DNA of 62,602 bases. It comes from Gemmatimonadota bacterium (GTDB taxonomy: Bacteria; Latescibacterota; UBA2968; GCA-2709665). This document shows, piece after piece, positions 43,873 to 52,842 of this stretch (the stretch's first letter is position 1; each line of letters starts with the position of its first letter). The DNA lies in contig JAPPNU010000077.1 in the NCBI GenBank assembly GCA_028873695.1, positions 1 through 62,602 on the forward strand, in the 5' to 3' direction. Position numbers and translations under genes: made by a program. Below the pieces are notes generated by a model. The model made no database searches. It saw only the letters and a program-made list of their open reading frames with translations, and was not told where the DNA came from.

Positions 43873-43913
43873 CTATGCGGCACATTTTCGGTTCCTTAAG
43901 GGAATGCCGTCAG
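43873..43913 (+). repeat. Short dispersed repeat at 3' ends, copy 2
   Basis: CTATGCGGCACATTTTCGGT then TCCTTAAGGGAATGCCGTCAG overlaps the end of the DUF4143 gene (stop at 43896). It is related to 39327-39363. Confidence 0.45.
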
Positions 43914-45080
43914 AAACTTTGACGCCGGCAGAATACGGACGCCCGTATGACGATCCTGGTAGTCGTCTCTTTCGGAAAGCGTTACGACATATCTCTGTTT
44001 CAAGTTCAGGAGATCGCCAAAACGAACGAGGTGCCCGTGGTTTCGGGGTGCGGTCAGCTTGCACTCAACCAGGAACCACGGTTCTTCATTCCACAGAACC
44101 ACAAAGTCCACTTCACGTTTCTCACGGTCTCGCAATAAACGCAGTTCCGCATTGATCCCTTCCGCGTCTCGAAGGAAATGGCAGAATTTGAGGAGGTGGG
44201 AGGCGACGAGATTCTCGAATCGGGCGCCTTCGTCGGCAACCTCGGACCAGTCCCACAGATAGTATTTGGCCGATTTTTTCACAGCCCGTTCGATGCGGCG
44301 GTGATACGGAGCGACGGGATGGGTGTAATAGTTCCGGCACAGCAGGTCCACCCAGGTTCGAACCGTGTGCGGACTGACTTCCAGGTCTTCGGAGATTGCA
44401 TTCAGCGAGAGCGGTGACCCGACGCGCTTCGGCATCATTGCACCCAGAAGTTCGATCTGTGAGAGGGACCTGACGACGGTTGTGTCCCGTATGTCTTCCC
44501 TGAAGACACGTTCGAATCGTTCCTGAAGCCAGCGGCGGTGGGTACGCGACCGTCCCGAGAGGCACGGCTCGGGGAAACCTCCATATGCCATCAGATGCCG
44601 GACGACGTCCGGACGGGCTTTTCCGAATGTCAATTCGAAGGGTCCAGCCGGGTCGTTTTCTTCTCGATTGCCTTCAAGCTCGGACGCGGTAAATGGGTGG
44701 AGACGGTATAAATGGTATCGTCCCAGGAGTGAGTCGCCGCCTCGCCGGTACGTGTCCAGCCTCGCGCTCCCGGTTACGATGATCCGTTCATTGTTCGGTC
44801 TTGTGTCCCAGATGCCCTTGATCAGTCCCTTCCAGCGATCGTACTTGTGAAGTTCGTCGAACACCAGAATCTGACTGTCGGGGTCCCATTCCTGCCGCAG
44901 AATCCGTTCCCTGTGATTTCGGTTGTCCCAGTTCAGGTAAACGCTGTTTGAAAAGCGTCTCGCCAGCAGTGTAGCGAGCGTCGTTTTTCCCACCTGGCGC
45001 GGCCCGGCTACGAAGACCATCCTGTCGTTCAGATCGCCGGCCGCAGCGGTCTCGAGGTATCTGGATCTCAGTTCAGCCAT
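43896..45080 (-). CDS. AAA ATPase with DUF4143 nuclease-like domain
   Basis: This 394-residue protein has an N-terminal P-loop ATPase (Walker A FVAGPRQVGKTTLATLLAR, Walker B ILVFDELHKY). A winged-helix-like middle (LNAISEDLEVSPHTVRTWVD) is followed by the C-terminal DUF4143 region with the PD-(D/E)XK-like motif REVDFVVLWNEEPWFLVECK. These proteins are common in archaea and bacteria, spread horizontally, and have no settled function. The last ~15 residues overlap a dispersed repeat. ATG 45080 is preferred. A striking duplicated palindrome lies just upstream. Confidence 0.9.
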   Translation of the reverse strand: MAELRSRYLETAAAGDLNDRMVFVAGPRQVGKTTLATLLARRFSNSVYLNWDNRNHRERILRQEWDPDSQILVFDELHKYDRWKGLIKGIWDTRPNNERIIVTGSARLDTYRRGGDSLLGRYHLYRLHPFTASELEGNREENDPAGPFELTFGKARPDVVRHLMAYGGFPEPCLSGRSRTHRRWLQERFERVFREDIRDTTVVRSLSQIELLGAMMPKRVGSPLSLNAISEDLEVSPHTVRTWVDLLCRNYYTHPVAPYHRRIERAVKKSAKYYLWDWSEVADEGARFENLVASHLLKFCHFLRDAEGINAELRLLRDREKREVDFVVLWNEEPWFLVECKLTAPRNHGHLVRFGDLLNLKQRYVVTLSERDDYQDRHTGVRILPASKFLTAFP

Positions 45081-45084
45081 ATGG

Positions 45085-45146
45085 CAATTTTGCACTAAAC
45101 TGCAAAAAAGTCAAGACAATTTTGCAGGTGACTGCAAAATTGTCAA
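45085..45146 (-). promoter_or_regulatory. Tandem operator-like units upstream of the DUF4143 ATPase
   Basis: On the minus strand two 30 bp units stand 32 bases apart. Unit 1 (45146 to 45117) begins TTGACAATTTTGCAG and unit 2 (45114 to 45085) begins TTGACTTTTTTGCAG; both finish TGCAAAATTG. Within unit 1 a perfect 13 bp inverted repeat spans 45115-45144 (GACAATTTTGCAG, GTGA, CTGCAAAATTGTC). Unit 2 has TTTTGCA and TGCAAAA around six bases. The spacing is about three helical turns, and each unit carries a TTGAC box, suggesting an operator pair over the promoter. Confidence 0.6.
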
Positions 45147-45250
45147 CGCCCTGATACGAAAACTGCCAGTCTACGCAGGCTGTTAACCGCCTTTATCTGG
45201 CAGGTTATGGTCCGTCCGATTCGCCGGAGGCCACTGGTCGCCGGCCGTAG

Positions 45251-45269
45251 CGCAAACTGGCAGTTTGCG
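45251..45269. repeat. REP-like palindrome
   Basis: CGCAAACT and AGTTTGCG are perfect inverted arms around GGC. Related to 23579-23597 and to a diverged copy at 55525-55544 (GCGCACACTGGCAGTTTACG); GTAG precedes it here and at 55522. Confidence 0.6.
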
Positions 45270-45311
45270 AATCCGGATCAAGCGCCGGCGCTTGCGCGGT
45301 CGAAACCCGCA

Positions 45312-48300
45312 TCAGTCATCGCCCGTTTCCGGCGCGACGTCCCGCCGTTCGGCCGGCTGACGGCGGAACAGCGCGGCGACGCCGTGTCTGATGTCTTCCA
45401 GGATGGCATAGGTGACGGGAACGAGAATGAGGATGACGGCTGTGCCGAAGATGACGCCGAATCCCAGCGAGGTCGCCATGGGGATGAGCAGCTGCGCTTG
45501 CAGGCTTTTCTCGAACAGCAGCGGGGTGAGGCCCGCAAACGTCGTAAGGGACGTCAGGAGGATGGGCCGGAAACGCGCCATCCCGGACTCCCGGATGGCC
45601 TCCTGCAGGCCTTTGCCTTCCTTGCGCCGGCGGTTGATGAAGTCCACCATCACCAGGCTGTCGTTGATCACCACGCCGGATAGCGCAACCAGCCCGAAAA
45701 TCGACAGAATGGTAAGGTTGAGGCCCATGATGATATGCCCCATCACGGCGCCGACGAATCCGAAAGGGATCACAGCCATAATGATCAGCGGCTGAAGATA
45801 GGAGCGGAAGGGAATCGCGAGCAGGCCGAAGATCACAAACAGGGCCATTCCGAAACTCCTCGACAGGCCTGCCATGGTCTCCTGCTGCTCTCTCTGTTCG
45901 CCTTCGAGGCTGAACCGGACGCGGGGGTGGTCCGAGACGATTGCCGGCAGCGCGTTTGCGACGACGTCCGCAAGGACTTCGTTGGCGTTGGCTCTGCCTT
46001 CATCCACGTCCGCGGTGACGCTGACGATGCGCTGCCGGTCGGTGCGGCGGATGGCGGCGTATCCACGCCCCGGTTCCGTCCGCGCGGCGACCGAAAAAGG
46101 CACTTCCACGCCCTCCGGGGTGCGCAATCGCATGGTCTCGAGGTTGTTCATCGACCGTCGTTCGCTTTCGGGATAACGGACCATCACCCGGACGTCGTCC
46201 CTTCCCCTCTGGATGCGCTGCGCTTCCTCGCCGTAGAACGCCTGTCGGACCTGTCGCGCCAGGTCCGACATGGTCAGGCCGAGCAGGCGCGCTTCGTCAG
46301 TGAGGGCGAGCTTCACTTCCTTCTTGCCAGGCCGAAACGAGTCGGCGATGTCCAGGACGCCCGGGTACTCGGCAAGCCGGGCCTTGAGTTTTTCCGCGGC
46401 AGCCCGGAGTTCGGCGTAGTCCGGACCGGTAAGCTGGATGTTGATCGGCTCTCCCACGGAAAAGAGCGAAGAGGTGAAGTTCAGTTCCGTCGCATCGGGA
46501 ATGGGTCCGGCGAGTTCGCGCCAGCGTCTGGCGATTTCAATGCTGCTGATGCTCCGCTCCTCGGCCGGCGTGAGCTCCACGTTGACTTCGCCGAGGTGGG
46601 CGCCGGAGAAGGAGGCGTTGGTTCCGCGGTTCTCACGCTGCGCCGCGCGAAGGGGCTGGTCCCCTACCAGCGCGAGCATGTGCGTGAAGATTTTCTCGTT
46701 TGTTTCCGATTCCAGTTCCCGCTGCAGCTGTATCGCGGACGACTCCAGCCGGCGCACGACCCGCGCGGTGACCTCGGCGGGCGTGCCCTGAGGCATGGTC
46801 AGGATCGCCGCCACGTTGTCGGCCGGGACCTGGGGAAGAAACACGAAGCCGATCCAGCCTCCGAGAATGAGTCCCGCCGTAAGGGTCAGCGCGGCCACAC
46901 CCACGGACGCGCTCAGGTACCGCCACGCCAGGCATTTCTCCAGAAACGGACGGTAGAACTCGTGTATGATCCATTCCAGGCGGGATGAAAATCCGTCTCG
47001 AAACCGTCTCAGCAGCCCGCCGATGCGGCTGGTGGTTTTCTTTCTGCCGCGCAGTTTTGCGTGCGCCAGATGGGCGGGCAGGATGAGCAGGGATTCAACG
47101 AGCGAAAAGACCAGCGTCAGAATGACGATCTCCGGGATCAGCCTCATGATCTTGCCGGAAGTGCCGGGGACCATCAGCAGGGGTGAAAACGCGGCGATCG
47201 ACGTCAGAATCGCAAAGGTGACCGGCACCGCCACTTCCTGGGCGCCCGCGATGGCCCCGCGCAGGCCGCGCTCGCCCTGCTGGAAACGTCGGTAGATGTT
47301 TTCGCCGACGACGATGGCGTCGTCGACGACGATACCAAGCACCACGATGAACGCAAACAGCGAGATCAGGTTGATGGAGGCGCCGATGGTGGGCATCATC
47401 GCGATGGCGCCCAGAAACGAGATGGGGATCCCCAGGGCGATCCAGAAAGCCAGACGGAGCCTCAGGAACAGCGCCAGGATGACGAGGACGAGGATGAAGC
47501 CTCCGCGTCCGTTCTTCAACATCAGGTTGAGCCGGCCCTCGAGAATCCGCGAAAAATCCGAGTAGACGGTAAGGGAGATCCCCTCGGGCATGCGGGATTC
47601 CGCCGACCCGATGTACTCCTTGACCTTACGGGAGACGTCGAGCGCGTCCTGTTCGCCCACGCGGAAGACCTGTACCATCACGCCCGGTTCCAGGTCGAAC
47701 CTTCCTGAAATATCGGCGTCGGCGAATCCGTCCACGACCGTGGCCACGTCACCTACGGTGAGCGCGGCGCCGTCGGCCCTGGTACGCAGCACGATATTCT
47801 CGAAGGCCGCGCCACGGTACGCCTGCCCCTTTGTCCGGAGCAGGATTTCGCCGCCTTGCGTCTTGATGGCGCCGCCGGGCAGGTCGAGCGAGGAACGACG
47901 CACCGCCCTCACGACCTCGTCGAACGTGAGGTTGAAACGCCGAAGCGCGGCTTCCGAGACTTCGATGGAAACCTCGTACGGGCGCGCGCCGCTCAATTCC
48001 GCCTGGGTGATTCCCGGAATCGCGGTTATCTCGTCCCGCACCTGTTCGCCAAGGTATTTCAGGGCGGTTTCGTCGGCGTCGCCCGATACGGCCACGTTGA
48101 TCACCTGGCGACGCAGGACCACTTCCTGGATTACCGGCTGTTCGGTCTCATCGGGGAACGTATCAATTGCGTCGACCGCCGACTTGACGTCTTCCAGGAC
48201 TCTGCGCGCGTCGGTACCCGGTACGAGCTCGATATTCACGCTGCCCCGGTTTTCGGACGCGGTCGAGCGGATGCGCTTGATGCCTTCGATGCTCTGAACG

Positions 48301-48512
48301 GCCTCTTCGATCCGCACGCACACGCCCTCCTCCACCTCCTCGGGCGCCGCCCCGCGATAGACGACGGAGACTGAGACAACGTCCGCGGAAAACTCCGGAA
48401 AGATCTCAAGTTCGATGCCGCCGATGGTAATGAGACCACTGGCCAGGATAACGACCATGAGCAGATTGGCGGCGACGCTGTTTTCGGCAAACCAGGCGAT
48501 TGCGCGATTCAT
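45312..48512 (-). CDS. RND-family multidrug efflux pump, inner-membrane subunit
   Basis: This is a complete 1066-residue RND transporter of the AcrB/COG0841 type. The N-terminus is RAIAWFAENSVAANLLMVVI, followed by the porter domain. Membrane helix 4 holds the proton-relay residues (GIVVDDAIVVGENIYRRF). The second half is equivalent, with GVVINDSLVMVDFINRRRKE and a final helix TAVILILVPVTYAILEDI. It drives export with its adaptor and TolC. Its start overlaps the adaptor stop by four bases (ATGA), with GGAGG upstream. It is last in the tetR-tolC-MFP-RND operon. Substrate unknown. Confidence 0.94.
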   Translation of the reverse strand: MNRAIAWFAENSVAANLLMVVILASGLITIGGIELEIFPEFSADVVSVSVVYRGAAPEEVEEGVCVRIEEAVQSIEGIKRIRSTASENRGSVNIELVPGTDARRVLEDVKSAVDAIDTFPDETEQPVIQEVVLRRQVINVAVSGDADETALKYLGEQVRDEITAIPGITQAELSGARPYEVSIEVSEAALRRFNLTFDEVVRAVRRSSLDLPGGAIKTQGGEILLRTKGQAYRGAAFENIVLRTRADGAALTVGDVATVVDGFADADISGRFDLEPGVMVQVFRVGEQDALDVSRKVKEYIGSAESRMPEGISLTVYSDFSRILEGRLNLMLKNGRGGFILVLVILALFLRLRLAFWIALGIPISFLGAIAMMPTIGASINLISLFAFIVVLGIVVDDAIVVGENIYRRFQQGERGLRGAIAGAQEVAVPVTFAILTSIAAFSPLLMVPGTSGKIMRLIPEIVILTLVFSLVESLLILPAHLAHAKLRGRKKTTSRIGGLLRRFRDGFSSRLEWIIHEFYRPFLEKCLAWRYLSASVGVAALTLTAGLILGGWIGFVFLPQVPADNVAAILTMPQGTPAEVTARVVRRLESSAIQLQRELESETNEKIFTHMLALVGDQPLRAAQRENRGTNASFSGAHLGEVNVELTPAEERSISSIEIARRWRELAGPIPDATELNFTSSLFSVGEPINIQLTGPDYAELRAAAEKLKARLAEYPGVLDIADSFRPGKKEVKLALTDEARLLGLTMSDLARQVRQAFYGEEAQRIQRGRDDVRVMVRYPESERRSMNNLETMRLRTPEGVEVPFSVAARTEPGRGYAAIRRTDRQRIVSVTADVDEGRANANEVLADVVANALPAIVSDHPRVRFSLEGEQREQQETMAGLSRSFGMALFVIFGLLAIPFRSYLQPLIIMAVIPFGFVGAVMGHIIMGLNLTILSIFGLVALSGVVINDSLVMVDFINRRRKEGKGLQEAIRESGMARFRPILLTSLTTFAGLTPLLFEKSLQAQLLIPMATSLGFGVIFGTAVILILVPVTYAILEDIRHGVAALFRRQPAERRDVAPETGDD

Positions 48513-49768
48513 CCGGCACCTCCGTCAGACCGTGACGCGGCCTCGTCTTCCGGGCCGAGGATGCGTACCTGCATGCCCTCCACGACGGCGTCCAGCGTGG
48601 ATATGCAGACCCGCTCACCCCCATCGAGGCCGGAACGGATGAGGGCGTTCTCTGCTTCGAGCCTCAACAGATCGACGCCGCGAAAACGCAGCCGGCTGTC
48701 CTCGTCGACGACAAGGACCTGGCCGGCGCCTCTGAGGGCCGTCCGGGGCACGACCGCGACGTCCCTGGCGACGCGTCCGAGGATTTCAACCTCCACGAAC
48801 AGCCCGGCGAATAGCGGCGCGCGGGCCGGGTCGTCGTCCTGGTTGTAAGGCGCGTCGACGCGGGCGACGAGATTGACCATCCGCGTGCGGGCGTCGATCT
48901 CCCCTTCGATACGTACGATTTCACCCTCCCACGTGTGCGGGGCCCCGGCGAAGACCGCATGGACCAGCGCTTTCGGTCGGGAGGCCGGCTCGAGTTCGCT
49001 ACGGGCGTTGTAGACCAGGTCCAGATAGGCGAGTTGCTCGTGCGGCACGGGCAGGCGGATCTCGGCGTAGTCCACGGCGTAGATGCGGGCGACGTGAGCG
49101 CCGGGATTGACGTATTGTCCCAGGTCCACGATCTTGGACAGCACTCGCCCTTCGTACGGCGCACGGATGCGGGTGCGATCAAGCGCGAGCCGTGCCTGTT
49201 CCTGGGATGCCCGCGCGGCCTGCAAAGCGGCCCGGGCGTCCTCCAGCTGCGGTTTCCTGAGGGCCAGGTCCGTGGCTTCGCCATTACCCAGGCGCTGCCA
49301 CTCCTGCCGGGCGAGTTCGGCTTCTTCCTCCTCGCGCGCCAGCCGCACCCTGGCCTGCGCGACCACCGCTTTTGCGCGATCGACCGCCAGTTCGTAGTCC
49401 CGCGGATCGATGGCGAGCAACACGTCCCCGGCCTTGAAGAAACCGCCGTTGGCGAAGGCAGGAGAAACCGAGATAATCTGGCCGGCGACCTGTGAAACAA
49501 GGCTGGTCTTGGTTCGTGGCGCAACCGTGCCCTGGGCGTTAACCGTCAGTTGGACATTTCTGATCTCGACGTGCATCGCCCGTACCAGGGGAGGCGGTAC
49601 TTGCGGCGGCGCCACCACGACTTCGGACCGGGCGCTGATGAGGACGTATGCGCTCAGGGCTCCGAATGCGACAACCGCAACGGGGAGCAGCGCCTTCGGA
49701 TGCCGCCGGATCCAGCCTGTCAGACGCGGCCTTTCTTCCCGCGTACTTTTTAGCGGTCTCATGCTCAT
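48509..49768 (-). CDS. RND efflux periplasmic adaptor (membrane fusion protein)
   Basis: This 419-residue AcrA/MexA-type adaptor has an N-terminal membrane helix (ALLPVAVVAFGALSAYVLIS) and a lipoyl domain (TKTSLVSQVAGQIISVSPAF). A coiled-coil hairpin rich in Ala/Glu/Arg spans about 130-210, followed by the returning lipoyl strand RIRAPYEGRVLSKIVDLGQY and beta-barrel and membrane-proximal domains. It links the RND pump to TolC. Only three bases separate it from the tolC stop. Confidence 0.92.
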   Translation of the reverse strand: MSMRPLKSTREERPRLTGWIRRHPKALLPVAVVAFGALSAYVLISARSEVVVAPPQVPPPLVRAMHVEIRNVQLTVNAQGTVAPRTKTSLVSQVAGQIISVSPAFANGGFFKAGDVLLAIDPRDYELAVDRAKAVVAQARVRLAREEEEAELARQEWQRLGNGEATDLALRKPQLEDARAALQAARASQEQARLALDRTRIRAPYEGRVLSKIVDLGQYVNPGAHVARIYAVDYAEIRLPVPHEQLAYLDLVYNARSELEPASRPKALVHAVFAGAPHTWEGEIVRIEGEIDARTRMVNLVARVDAPYNQDDDPARAPLFAGLFVEVEILGRVARDVAVVPRTALRGAGQVLVVDEDSRLRFRGVDLLRLEAENALIRSGLDGGERVCISTLDAVVEGMQVRILGPEDEAASRSDGGAG

Positions 49769-49771
49769 GTT

Positions 49772-51214
49772 CTACAGTCCTTCCGTTTGCGTTGTAGAAG
49801 TCGCCAGCGCCATACCGTCGGTACGCTCGAAGCCCCCGCCGAGGGCCAGGTGAAGGTTGACCCGGTTCTCCAGGCGCTGCCGGCGTACGGCGATGAGCTG
49901 GCTCTCGGACGCGTAAGCCCCGCGCTGGGCATCCAGCATCGTATTCAGGTCGACCAGCCCTCCCGCGTACCTGTCTTCGGCCAGGCGGCGCGCGGCGAGC
50001 GCCTGTTCGGTTGCGGTTTCGAGTGCTTCCTGTCTTTTTGCCAGCAGGCTTTCCGCCGCCAGTGCGGTCTCGACTTCGGCATAGGCCGACAGGACGCTTT
50101 GAACGTATGCAGAGACGGCCTGTTCGGATTGTGAAGCGGCCAGCTGAATGCCGCCGCGAATCCGTCCCCCCTGAAAGAGGGGTTGCAGAATATTGCCCGC
50201 CAGGTTCCATACGCTGAAGTCGCCGTCCAGAAGATTTTCCAGATCCCTGCTGCTGGTGCCGGCTGAGCCCGTGAGGCTGATGCGGGGATACAACGCCCGC
50301 CTGGCCTGCGTATACCGGGCGTTGGACGCCGCCAGCCTGCGTTCCGCCGCCATCAGGTCCGGCCTGCGGGACACCAGGTCGGCGGGAAGGCCGGCTGGAA
50401 TTGCTTCCGGAAGTTTCGGCAGGTTCATGCCGGGGCTGAGCGCGGCGGCGGGATATCGGCCCAGAAGGACTTCGAGTTGGCGCCTGGTTCCGTCCAGAAT
50501 GAGCCGGCGCTGTTGAAGGACGGCTTCGGAGCCCGCCAGGTCCGAGAGCGCCCGCCGCAGATCCAGTGCGTGTCTCAACCCGCGCCTGTATCGCTCCCTG
50601 ACGACCTCGCTGGACGTCTTGAGGTTTTCTACCGTGGCTTCCGAAAGATCGACCTGTCTGCGGGCCTCCACGGCGGCGAACCAGGTCTTGACCGTCTGCC
50701 CCGCCAGCGAGAGCCGCGCGCCTCTGTGATCCGCGCGCGCGGCCTGCACATCGGCCAGCGCGGCAGAGGCGCCGGCGCCCAGCCTGTTCCAGAGATCGAG
50801 TTCCCAGGACACGTCCAGGGAAAGGCCGAAGCTGCTTGAGGTTGACGTCAGAACGCCGTTTCCGGATCCGGGGATGGGCAGGCCGATGAAATTCTGTTTA
50901 CGGCGAGACGCGCCGGCGCGGCCTCCGGCGTCGGGATACAGAGGGGCGCCGGCGATTCGGGCGCGCGCCGCGGCAGCGCGTACCCTGGCGGCGGAGGCCT
51001 GAAGGTTGTGGTTGCGCTCCAGCGCTTCGGCGACCAGACCCTTAAGGTTTTCATCTTTGAAGGTATGCCACCACAGCGTGTCGGCAGGCGCGACGCCGGC
51101 CTGCCCGGTCGACCAGCCCGCCGGTACCTTTACGTTGACCTCTGGCGGCTTAACCTTCGGCGCCGCGGCGCAGGCCGCCAGCAGCAGCGAGAGGATGGGC
51201 AGAACCGTTCTCAA
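49772..51214 (-). CDS. TolC/NodT-family outer-membrane efflux lipoprotein
   Basis: This 480-residue outer-membrane factor has a signal peptide with lipobox ILSLLLAAC (NodT type, lipid-anchored). It shows the family's two-fold repeat of long coiled-coil helices with SWELDLWNRLGAGASAALAD and, in the second half, LVSRRPDLMAAERRLAASNA and LAEDRYAGGLVDLNTMLDAQ. The start is TTG, overlapping the tetR stop by four bases (TTGA), with GGAGAC upstream, so translation is coupled to the repressor gene. Confidence 0.93.
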   Translation of the reverse strand: MRTVLPILSLLLAACAAAPKVKPPEVNVKVPAGWSTGQAGVAPADTLWWHTFKDENLKGLVAEALERNHNLQASAARVRAAAARARIAGAPLYPDAGGRAGASRRKQNFIGLPIPGSGNGVLTSTSSSFGLSLDVSWELDLWNRLGAGASAALADVQAARADHRGARLSLAGQTVKTWFAAVEARRQVDLSEATVENLKTSSEVVRERYRRGLRHALDLRRALSDLAGSEAVLQQRRLILDGTRRQLEVLLGRYPAAALSPGMNLPKLPEAIPAGLPADLVSRRPDLMAAERRLAASNARYTQARRALYPRISLTGSAGTSSRDLENLLDGDFSVWNLAGNILQPLFQGGRIRGGIQLAASQSEQAVSAYVQSVLSAYAEVETALAAESLLAKRQEALETATEQALAARRLAEDRYAGGLVDLNTMLDAQRGAYASESQLIAVRRQRLENRVNLHLALGGGFERTDGMALATSTTQTEGL

Positions 51215-51855
51215 GTTGTGTCTCCATTGGGTGCGGCGGCCCGAAGACCCGCCGCGAGGAACGCCACAAGGCGTTTGATGTTGTTTTCGATATCGGACGG
51301 ATCGCAGAGGCCGCCGGTCCTTCGCGGGATGATGTGCCTTCCCATCAGCGGCATGCTCATGCCGCCGACCATGAAGAAAAACCGCCAGAGCAGGTCGGTC
51401 CGCGACAGGTGGGGCAGGCCGCGGCCAAGGGCGGATGTAAAACGCTGAATGACTTCAGCGAACTGTTCCGTGATATTGTACCCTAGGTCTCCGGGTTCGG
51501 AATAGAGCCTTCCGATAAGCAGCATGAAGTTTTCACCGCCGCCCGCGGGGTCGTACGCCAGCCGCATCGCGGGCGCAACGAAGGCATTTACAATCGCTTC
51601 AATGGAGGGCGCGCCTTCCGCGGCCGCTTCTTCCGCATCGAGAAGGCGGCACCGTTCCCGGTTCAGAGGCGCCAGCCTCCGTGAAAAGACCGCTTCGATA
51701 AGCGCTTCTTTCGATCCGAAGTGGTAATGGACGGAGGCCAGGTTCGCGGACGCTCCGGAAGTAATGGCACGCAGGGACGTGGCCGCGATTCCGTGTTCGG
51801 CAAACAGGTGCTCGGCGGCGTTGAGCAGGCGGTCGTGGGTGTCGGGTTGGTTCAT
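51211..51855 (-). CDS. TetR-family transcriptional regulator
   Basis: This 214-residue regulator has the N-terminal TetR helix-turn-helix: RLLNAAEHLFAEHGIAATSL, then ITSGASANLASVHYHFGSKE. The ligand-binding C-terminal domain resembles the CerR/DUF1956 group, with LYSEPGDLGYNITEQFAEVI and WRFFFMVGGMSM. It probably represses its own operon with the pump until a ligand is bound. ATG 51855 has GGAAAG upstream; the frame open to 51978 runs through the operator and is not coding. Its operator lies 36 bases upstream. Confidence 0.93.
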   Translation of the reverse strand: MNQPDTHDRLLNAAEHLFAEHGIAATSLRAITSGASANLASVHYHFGSKEALIEAVFSRRLAPLNRERCRLLDAEEAAAEGAPSIEAIVNAFVAPAMRLAYDPAGGGENFMLLIGRLYSEPGDLGYNITEQFAEVIQRFTSALGRGLPHLSRTDLLWRFFFMVGGMSMPLMGRHIIPRRTGGLCDPSDIENNIKRLVAFLAAGLRAAAPNGDTT

Positions 51856-51890
51856 CTTTCCAACCGGATCGAGGCAGATTTCAAACAAAC

Positions 51891-51942
51891 GTATGTTTAA
51901 AACGAACGTTTTAAACATACCGATCCATGTAACGCATGTCAA
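51891..51942 (-). promoter_or_regulatory. TetR operator and promoter of the efflux operon
   Basis: A perfect palindrome with 14 bp arms (GTATGTTTAAAACG, centre AA, CGTTTTAAACATAC) spans 51891-51920. On the minus strand TTGACA (51942 to 51937), a 17-base spacer and TATGTT (51919 to 51914) form a promoter whose -10 box lies inside the palindrome. A repressor bound there would block RNA polymerase directly. Confidence 0.85.
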
Positions 51943-51978
51943 GAAGTTTCTTGTTCTCCGTTGAACATTGTGTCCCAC

Positions 51979-52282
51979 ACCTGTCCGGAATCGTCGTATC
52001 CGGGTTATCTCATATCGGACAATGAATCTTTTCCTTTTTCACGACATGATCTACGAATATTCGGAGCGAGGGCATCCCTGCCCTCGAACTTCGTGTGACC
52101 CGTGAATTCACGCATCACGGAAACCCGCCTCTACATCCGAACATCATCCATTAGTGTCCGGAGCGAGGGCATCCTGCCCTCGCTCCCGGGTAACGCGTGT
52201 GTGACGACCTCGATGTCCTTGCTCTCGGGAACGCCGACTGCGAAGTGACCCTGCCCACGAATGAACCGCGCATCGAGAAAAT
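51979..52282. repeat. Gene-free region with GC-rich palindrome repeats
   Basis: A perfect 12 bp hairpin (GGAGCGAGGGCA, TCC, TGCCCTCGCTCC) lies at 52160-52186, and a related half-decayed copy (CGGAGCGAGGGCATCCCTGC) at about 52062-52090. No gene is visible. Confidence 0.6.
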
Positions 52283-52341
52283 ATTAATTTCTTAATTGAC
52301 AAATTGCGGATCTTCCCTATATTTTATATTAAGGAATTAAT
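52283..52341 (+). promoter_or_regulatory. Promoter and twin operator-like sites of blaI
   Basis: Two sites of the form ATTAA-4 bases-TTAAT flank the promoter: ATTAATTTCTTAAT (52283-52296) and ATTAAGGAATTAAT (52328-52341). TTGACA (52296-52301) and TATATT (52318-52323), spacer 16, lie between. A third such site is at 55272-55285, upstream of tonB. The arrangement suits autorepression by the BlaI-family protein encoded next. Confidence 0.65.
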
Positions 52342-52403
52342 CGCGCCGACCCTTTATCACGAAACTTCGTATCTCAGATACGACCCTTTTAGGAGTTCAG
52401 TAC

Positions 52404-52781
52404 ATGGCAAGGCCGAAGTCGCCCACGCTTACGGAGGCCGAACTCAGGCTGATGGACGTGCTCTGGAAGAAGGAGGCAGCCACGGTGAGCGACGTTGTCG
52501 CGGCGCTGCCCGGCAACGAACCTCTGGCCTACAGCACGGTGTTGACGACGCTGAGAATTCTCGAACGGAAGGGCTATGTGTCCCACGAAAAAGAGGGCCG
52601 GGCATACGTCTACCAACCGGTTGTCGGGCGCGAGGATGCCAGAAGAAGCGTGGTCAGGTACATGATGAGCCGGTTTTTCAACAATTCGCCCGAGGCGCTG
52701 ATGCTGAACATCCTCGAGAACGAAACGGTCGACGGGGACGTTCTCGATCGCCTGAAACGAATGGTGGACGAAGGTAGTTAG
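52404..52781 (+). CDS. BlaI/MecI/CopY-family repressor
   Basis: This 125-residue winged-helix repressor begins PTLTEAELRLMDVLWKKEAA. The recognition region is PLAYSTVLTTLRILERKGYV, the wing is SHEKEGRAYVYQPVV, and a dimerisation helix bundle follows. Family members are inactivated by proteolysis through a partner BlaR1/M56 membrane protease, encoded next. No beta-lactamase or mecA-like gene is nearby, so the regulon here is something else; tonB is a candidate. Start ATG 52404, downstream of AGGAG. Confidence 0.93.
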   Translation: MARPKSPTLTEAELRLMDVLWKKEAATVSDVVAALPGNEPLAYSTVLTTLRILERKGYVSHEKEGRAYVYQPVVGREDARRSVVRYMMSRFFNNSPEALMLNILENETVDGDVLDRLKRMVDEGS

Positions 52782-52842
52782 ACCTTGCAGTAAGGCTTCT
52801 ACTCAAGATGCTTTTCTCGGCTTCATCGCGCATCCACTGGCC

